From contig NZ_CP011805.1 of assembly GCF_001028625.1 (NCBI RefSeq), forward strand, positions 2,821,034-2,885,033: 64,000 nt of DNA. Direction: 5' to 3'. Positions within the stretch are counted from its first letter, which is position 1; every line of letters starts with the position of its first letter. Under the pieces are notes generated by a model. The model saw nothing but the letters and a program-made list of their open reading frames with translations. It did no database searches and had not been told where the DNA came from. Shown one piece after another: positions 60,142 through 64,000 of this stretch. The position numbers were made by a program, and so were the translations under genes. This DNA comes from Pelagerythrobacter marensis (GTDB lineage: Bacteria > Pseudomonadota > Alphaproteobacteria > Sphingomonadales > Sphingomonadaceae).

Positions 60142-61698
60142 TCAGCCGATCCAGCCCAGCGCCATTGCGCCCCAGGTCGCACCGCCGCCGATCAGCGCGG
60201 CGAGCAGGTAGCCGGGCCAGCCGCGCCGCTTGCGCTCGCGCCGTTGCCACATCAGCTCGATCGGCGGCAGCGGGGGCGGTTCGGGCGCGCCGCCACGTGC
60301 GGGGTAGCGGTCCTCTATCCGCCGCACGAGGTCGGGAATGCGCAGCAGGGTCGCGGTGTCTTCGCGAATCCGGTCGGCCAGCGCTGCCTCCGGCCCCAGC
60401 TCGTCGCGAATCCAGTTCCGCACGAAAGGCGCCGAAACGTCCCACATGTTGATTTCGGGATCGAGCTGGGTCGCGATCCCTTCGACCATGACCATCGTTT
60501 TCTGCAGCAGCAGCAGGTGCGGCTGCGTCTGCATGTCGAAATCGCGGGTGATCGCGAACAGTCCGTCGAGCATCTGGCCCACGCTCAGCTCGCTCACCGG
60601 CTTGCCGCGCATCGGTTCCCCCACGGCGCGCAGCGCGGTCGCGAACTCGTCCACCGAATGGTAGCTTGGCACATACTGCGCTTCGAAATGGATTTCGGCC
60701 ACGCGGCGATAATTGCCGGTGGTCAGGCCATAGAGAATTTCCGCCAGCCACTGGCGCGCGCGCCGGTCGATCCGGCCCATGATGCCGAAATCGATCGCGA
60801 CGATCGTGCCATCGGCCTGAACGAACAGGTTCCCCTGATGCATGTCGGCGTGGAAGAAGCCCGCGCTGATCGCCTGGCGCAGGAAGGCGAGCACCAGCCG
60901 CCGGGCGAGATCGGGCAGATCGTGGCCCGCCGCGATCAGCGCCTCGCGGTCGGAGATCTTGATCCCGTCGATCCATTCGACGGTCATCACCCGGCCATTG
61001 GTCCGATCCCAGTCGACCGACGGGATGCAGTACCGTTCGACGCCGTGCATCGTTTCGGCCAGCTCGCTTGCCGAAGCTGCCTCGCGCCGCAAGTCCAGCT
61101 CGCGATTGGTCCAGCGTTTGAAATTGGCGATCGTCAGGCGCGGGCGCAGGCGCGTGGCTTCGCCGCCCAGCGCCTCAAGATGCGCGGCGGCCCATTCGTA
61201 TGTCTGGATGTCGCGCGCGAAGCGTTCGCGAATGCCCGGCCGCAGCACCTTGATCGCGACCTGGCGCCCATCGGTGGTTACCGCGCGGTGGACCTGGGCG
61301 ATCGACGCCGCACCCACCGGCACCGGATCGATCTGCGCAAACAGCATGTCGACCGGCTGGCCGAAGCTCGCCGAAATCGCCTGTTCGATCTGCGGATAGG
61401 GCACCGGCGGCAGGCTGTCCTGCAGCGCGAGAAGGTTGTGTGCGGCATCCTCGCCCACCAGGTCGGGCCGGGTGGCCAGCGACTGGCCCAGCTTGATCGC
61501 GGCGGGCCCGATCGCGCGGAAAGCCCCGGCATAGTCGGGCTGACGCGGCTGGAACGTGCCGAACCGCGCCACCCGCGCCAGCCGCTTGACCGGGCCGGGG
61601 GTATTGGGATCGTTCTCGATCCCGCGCAGCGCGCCGTGCCGCGCGAGCGTGCGGCCCCATTTCAGCAGGCGGAAGATATGGGTGGCAGGCTTGGTCAT
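60142..61698 (-). CDS. ubiB: Ubiquinone biosynthesis regulatory protein kinase UbiB
   Basis: A 518-residue ABC1/ADCK-family atypical kinase needed for ubiquinone production. The KxGQ motif is IKLGQSLATRPDLVG, the Ala-rich loop AASIAQVHRA, and the catalytic residues lie in FFHADMHQGNLF and AIDFGIMGRID. Two C-terminal membrane helices end the protein. It follows ubiE on the same strand, separated by a 103-base gap carrying two hairpin repeats. Confidence 0.95.
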   Translation of the reverse strand: MTKPATHIFRLLKWGRTLARHGALRGIENDPNTPGPVKRLARVARFGTFQPRQPDYAGAFRAIGPAAIKLGQSLATRPDLVGEDAAHNLLALQDSLPPVPYPQIEQAISASFGQPVDMLFAQIDPVPVGAASIAQVHRAVTTDGRQVAIKVLRPGIRERFARDIQTYEWAAAHLEALGGEATRLRPRLTIANFKRWTNRELDLRREAASASELAETMHGVERYCIPSVDWDRTNGRVMTVEWIDGIKISDREALIAAGHDLPDLARRLVLAFLRQAISAGFFHADMHQGNLFVQADGTIVAIDFGIMGRIDRRARQWLAEILYGLTTGNYRRVAEIHFEAQYVPSYHSVDEFATALRAVGEPMRGKPVSELSVGQMLDGLFAITRDFDMQTQPHLLLLQKTMVMVEGIATQLDPEINMWDVSAPFVRNWIRDELGPEAALADRIREDTATLLRIPDLVRRIEDRYPARGGAPEPPPLPPIELMWQRRERKRRGWPGYLLAALIGGGATWGAMALGWIG

Positions 61699-61711
61699 GC
61701 GCGGGCGCGAG

Positions 61712-61729
61712 CCCCTGCGAAGGCAGGGG
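61712..61729. repeat. Palindromic repeat in the ubiE-ubiB gap, first hairpin
   Basis: Arms CCCCTGC / GCAGGGG around GAAG. Together with the next hairpin it fills most of the space between the ubiB start and the ubiE stop. The form CCTGCGAAGGCAGGG recurs widely in alphaproteobacterial intergenic regions, as I recall. Confidence 0.6.
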
Positions 61730-61762
61730 CCTCAGGCCGCCTGGTCGTCAGGTGCAGGCTGA

Positions 61763-61785
61763 GATCCCCGCCTTCGCGGGGAATC
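61763..61785. repeat. Palindromic repeat in the ubiE-ubiB gap, second hairpin
   Basis: Arms GATCCCCGC / GCGGGGAATC (six perfect pairs plus flanks) around CTTC. It pairs in style with the hairpin 34 bases away: both are CNTTC/GAAG-looped GC stems. Confidence 0.6.
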
Positions 61786-61801
61786 GGTGTGTAAAAGCGC
61801 A

Positions 61802-62545
61802 TCACACCTTCCACCCCGAATGGATCGCGACCAATCCGCCCATGATCGGCTCCACCCGCGTCTGCGCGAAACCCGCGTCGCGGATCATGCCTTCGAATTC
61901 CGGCATCGGGGGGAAGCGGCGGATCGATTCGATCAGATAGCGATAGCTGTCCGCATCACCGGCGATGGCCTTGCCGATCTGGGGGACGAGGTGGTGCGAA
62001 TAGAGATCGTACGCTTCCTTGAACCCCGGCCATTCGGTGGTCGAAAATTCCAGGCAATAGAAACGACCGCCGTACTTCAGCACGCGGTGCGCCTCCGCCA
62101 GCGCCCTGTCGATCCGGGTGACGTTACGAATGCCGAAGGCGATCGTATAGGCATCGAACATGGCGCGCGGATAGCCAAGCTCCTCCGCATTCTGGCACGA
62201 CCAGGCAAGGCCGGTCAGGCCGCGTTCGATCGCCCGTTCGATCCCGACGTCGAGCATGTCCTGATTGATATCGGCCACCGTCACTTCGGCGCCGCGTTCG
62301 GCCATGCGGAAGGCGATGTCGCCGGTGCCGCCGGCCATATCGAGGATCGCCTCGCCCGGTTGCGGCTTCACCCGGCGGACGAAGCGGTCCTTCCACAGGC
62401 GGTGCATCCCGCCCGACATGGCATCGTTCATCACGTCGTACTTCGTCGCCACGCTGGAAAAGACCGCGCCCACGCGGGCGGCCTTTTCCTCGGGGGGTAC
62501 GTCTTCGTAACCGAAGGAAACCCGCTCGCCATCCAGTTCGCTCAT
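61802..62545 (-). CDS. ubiE: Ubiquinone/menaquinone biosynthesis methyltransferase
   Basis: A 247-residue SAM-dependent C-methyltransferase acting on the demethoxy-quinol intermediate of ubiquinone (and menaquinone). The family start is GYEDVPPEEKAARVGAVFSS, followed by YDVMNDAMSGGMHRLWKD, the SAM loop ILDMAGGTGDIAFRMAERG and the late FGIRNVTRIDRALAEAHRVL. It is the first gene of a ubiE-ubiB-membrane protein unit and is divergent from mutM, 56 bases away. Confidence 0.96.
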   Translation of the reverse strand: MSELDGERVSFGYEDVPPEEKAARVGAVFSSVATKYDVMNDAMSGGMHRLWKDRFVRRVKPQPGEAILDMAGGTGDIAFRMAERGAEVTVADINQDMLDVGIERAIERGLTGLAWSCQNAEELGYPRAMFDAYTIAFGIRNVTRIDRALAEAHRVLKYGGRFYCLEFSTTEWPGFKEAYDLYSHHLVPQIGKAIAGDADSYRYLIESIRRFPPMPEFEGMIRDAGFAQTRVEPIMGGLVAIHSGWKV

Positions 62546-62601
62546 GGCTGCGGCCTTAGGGGGAATTGCCGCCCGGGCAAAGGGTGTTAGAGGGGGCGGA
62601 C

Positions 62602-63417
62602 ATGCCCGAACTGCCCGAAGTCGAAACCACCGTGCGCGGCCTTGCCCGCTACCTCGAAGGGGAACGGATCGTGCGCGTGGCGGTCAACCGGCCCGACATG
62701 CGCCGCCCGTTCCCGCCGGAACTGGTCCAGATGCTGACGGGCGCGCGGGTGACCGGCCTCGCCCGCCGGGCGAAATTCGGCCTGATCCACACCGACCGCG
62801 ACCGGACGCTGGTGTTCCATCTGGGGATGAGCGGGCGCTGGCGGATCGATCCTGAGGGGGCGGACAAGCACGATCATCTGGTGCTCGAAACCGCCGATCA
62901 TCGCTTCGCACTCAACGATGCGCGCCGGTTCGGCTGGGTCGATCTGGTCGCCACCGATGCTCTCGACAGTGTTCCCACCTTTGCCGCGATGGGCCCGGAG
63001 CCGCTCGGCCCGGGTCTCAGTGCAGGGCATCTGCTGCGCGCGCTGGCTGGCCGCAAGCAGGCGATCAAGCTCCTGCTGCTGGATCAGCGAATCGTGGCCG
63101 GGCTGGGCAATATCTATGTCTGCGAGGCGCTGTTTCGCGCGCGGATCGATCCGCGCAAGGCGGGGGGCAGGGTTTCGCGCGCCGCGCTGGACCGGCTCGT
63201 ACCCGCAATTCGCGAAGTGCTGGAACAATCGATTGCCGATGGCGGCTCCACCTTGCGCGATTATGCCCGGCCCGATGGCGAGCTAGGCTATTTCGCAACC
63301 CGGTTCGACGTCTATGGGCGCGAGGGGGAATCGTGCCGGCGTTGCGAGGGCGGGACCGTGCGCCGCGTGGCCCAGGGCGGACGCAGCACATGGTTCTGTC
63401 CGCGATGCCAGCGCTGA
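62602..63417 (+). CDS. mutM: Formamidopyrimidine-DNA glycosylase (Fpg)
   Basis: A 271-residue base-excision enzyme that removes 8-oxoguanine and related lesions and nicks the strand. The start PELPEVETTVRGL gives the catalytic Pro2 and Glu3. Lys in the LLLDQRIVAGLGNIYVCEAL region and the C-terminal zinc finger (CRRCEGG ... FCPRC) are present. The ATG at 62602 has GAGGGGGC upstream; the short open extension to 62566 is not conserved. Confidence 0.97.
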   Translation: MPELPEVETTVRGLARYLEGERIVRVAVNRPDMRRPFPPELVQMLTGARVTGLARRAKFGLIHTDRDRTLVFHLGMSGRWRIDPEGADKHDHLVLETADHRFALNDARRFGWVDLVATDALDSVPTFAAMGPEPLGPGLSAGHLLRALAGRKQAIKLLLLDQRIVAGLGNIYVCEALFRARIDPRKAGGRVSRAALDRLVPAIREVLEQSIADGGSTLRDYARPDGELGYFATRFDVYGREGESCRRCEGGTVRRVAQGGRSTWFCPRCQR

Positions 63418-63545
63418 TGCGCGTGCTTGACGATTCGGACCACCGCCGCTAAGGCGCGCGCTTTCCGGCGGGCGAACCGCCGCTTTGCCGCAAGATTATT
63501 CGAAAGATTCCGGCTTCCGTATCGAAGCCCGAGACAAGGACGAAC

Positions 63546-63806
63546 ATGGCCAACACGCCGCAAGCCAAAAAGCGCATCCGCCGCAACGAACGTCGCGCAG
63601 AAATCAACGGTGCGCGCATGAGCCGCATCCGCAACTTCGTAAAGAAGGCCGAGACCGCGATCGAAGGTGGTGACAAGACCGCCGCTGCCGAAGCGCTCCG
63701 CGCGGCGCAGCCCGAACTGGCGCGCGGCGTGGCCCGCGGGGTGATCCACAAGAACACCGCCGCGCGCAAGCTGTCGCGTTTGTCCAAGCGGGTCGCAGCG
63801 CTCTGA
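63546..63806 (+). CDS. rpsT: 30S ribosomal protein S20
   Basis: An 86-residue basic helical protein that binds 16S rRNA. MANTPQAKKRIRRNERRAEI and the late KNTAARKLSRLSKRVAAL are the family ends. AAGGA stands 7 bases before the ATG. In this group it usually lies just upstream of dnaA, which would be right of the window. A strong terminator follows. Confidence 0.97.
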   Translation: MANTPQAKKRIRRNERRAEINGARMSRIRNFVKKAETAIEGGDKTAAAEALRAAQPELARGVARGVIHKNTAARKLSRLSKRVAAL

Positions 63807-63849
63807 TTCGCACGCTCCATTGCGGAGCGTGACAGTTTTGAAACGACAT

Positions 63850-63887
63850 GGGGGCCGGCGTGTAAAAGCGCCGGCCCCCTTTCGTTA
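63850..63887 (+). terminator. Strong intrinsic terminator of rpsT
   Basis: An 11-base perfect stem GGGGGCCGGCG / CGCCGGCCCCC with an eight-base loop (TGTAAAAG), followed by TTTCGTT. It starts 43 bases after the rpsT stop. Confidence 0.92.
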
Positions 63888-64000
63888 CAAATTGAAGACA
63901 CCGGATTGCCTGCAAACCCGCAGAAGCCCGCGATTCGCGAGGTGATTTTCGGGTTTATGCCGAAGATTCATCGACTTGTACGGGGGGCTGCGGCCTAGCG
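63888..64000. other. Right edge, no gene seen (probable dnaA/oriC-side intergenic region)
   Basis: The last 113 bases hold no plausible start-to-stop gene. There is no exact DnaA box (TTATCCACA) here. By gene order alone it may lead into dnaA; this is inference. Confidence 0.3.

Overview
The window is a dense, GC-rich chromosomal segment of a Gram-negative alphaproteobacterium, most probably a sphingomonad of the Erythrobacteraceae type. This rests on gene content: an exosortase-A-associated O-glycosylation ligase and glycosyltransferase, a CC_3452-family secreted protein, a UPF0262 protein, a divergent Tim44-like/SecB pair, and rpsT at the right edge, which in these genomes usually lies just before dnaA. 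No phage, plasmid, insertion sequence, CRISPR array, rRNA or tRNA gene was seen. No stretch over 300 bases lacks a gene.

Layout. 1-2.1 kb: a truncated DUF4126 membrane protein, a thiolase and a MaoC-type hydratase (acyl-CoA metabolism). 2.1-6.8 kb: the exosortase-A-linked ligase with a small coupled membrane ORF, a divergent glycosyltransferase and a membrane-anchored acidic protein. 7.0-13.2 kb: glutamate synthase gltB-gltD, with gltB broken by one extra A in a run of six. 13.3-25.8 kb: rpoZ, a phospholipase D-type enzyme, dnaB, UPF0262, a GH25-like protein, cdd, an M14 carboxypeptidase coupled to a lipoprotein, galE, rpmJ, a HAD hydrolase, a CC_3452 protein, an HxlR regulator, comM and a ClpP-like secreted protein. 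25.9-29.2 kb: the rpmH-rnpA-yidD-yidC-engB cluster. 29.3-33.8 kb: a GNAT enzyme coupled to a class A beta-lactamase, an isoaspartyl peptidase, a mechanosensitive channel and an unknown membrane protein. 34-42 kb: ispG, two convergent L,D-transpeptidases, a DMT transporter, acnA and a periplasmic rhodanese. 42-45.4 kb: a Ser/Thr/Gly-rich PEP-CTERM-like surface protein, then ruvB and ruvA separated by a GIY-YIG gene flanked by palindromic repeats. 45.7-50.5 kb: aroC, an MsrQ-like protein, a helix-hairpin-helix lipoprotein and ahpC-ahpF. 50.5-57.4 kb: smr-mltA, tim44-like, secB, murJ, trpS and a second DUF4136 lipoprotein. 57.4-63.8 kb: coaBC-dut, a DUF4345 protein, ubiE-ubiB plus a membrane protein, mutM and rpsT.

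Functional themes: cell envelope construction (murJ, mltA, two L,D-transpeptidases, yidC, secB, galE, exosortase-linked glycosylation and a likely substrate), oxidative and DNA damage handling (ahpCF, mutM, dut, ruvAB, MsrQ), and housekeeping. The points most worth a second look are the gltB frameshift, the repeat/GIY-YIG cassette inside ruvA-ruvB, the Ser/Thr-rich PEP-CTERM protein beside its predicted glycosylation machinery, an rpmJ terminator whose 3' arm supplies the next gene's ribosome binding site, nested palindromes before ahpC, and an intact class A beta-lactamase.
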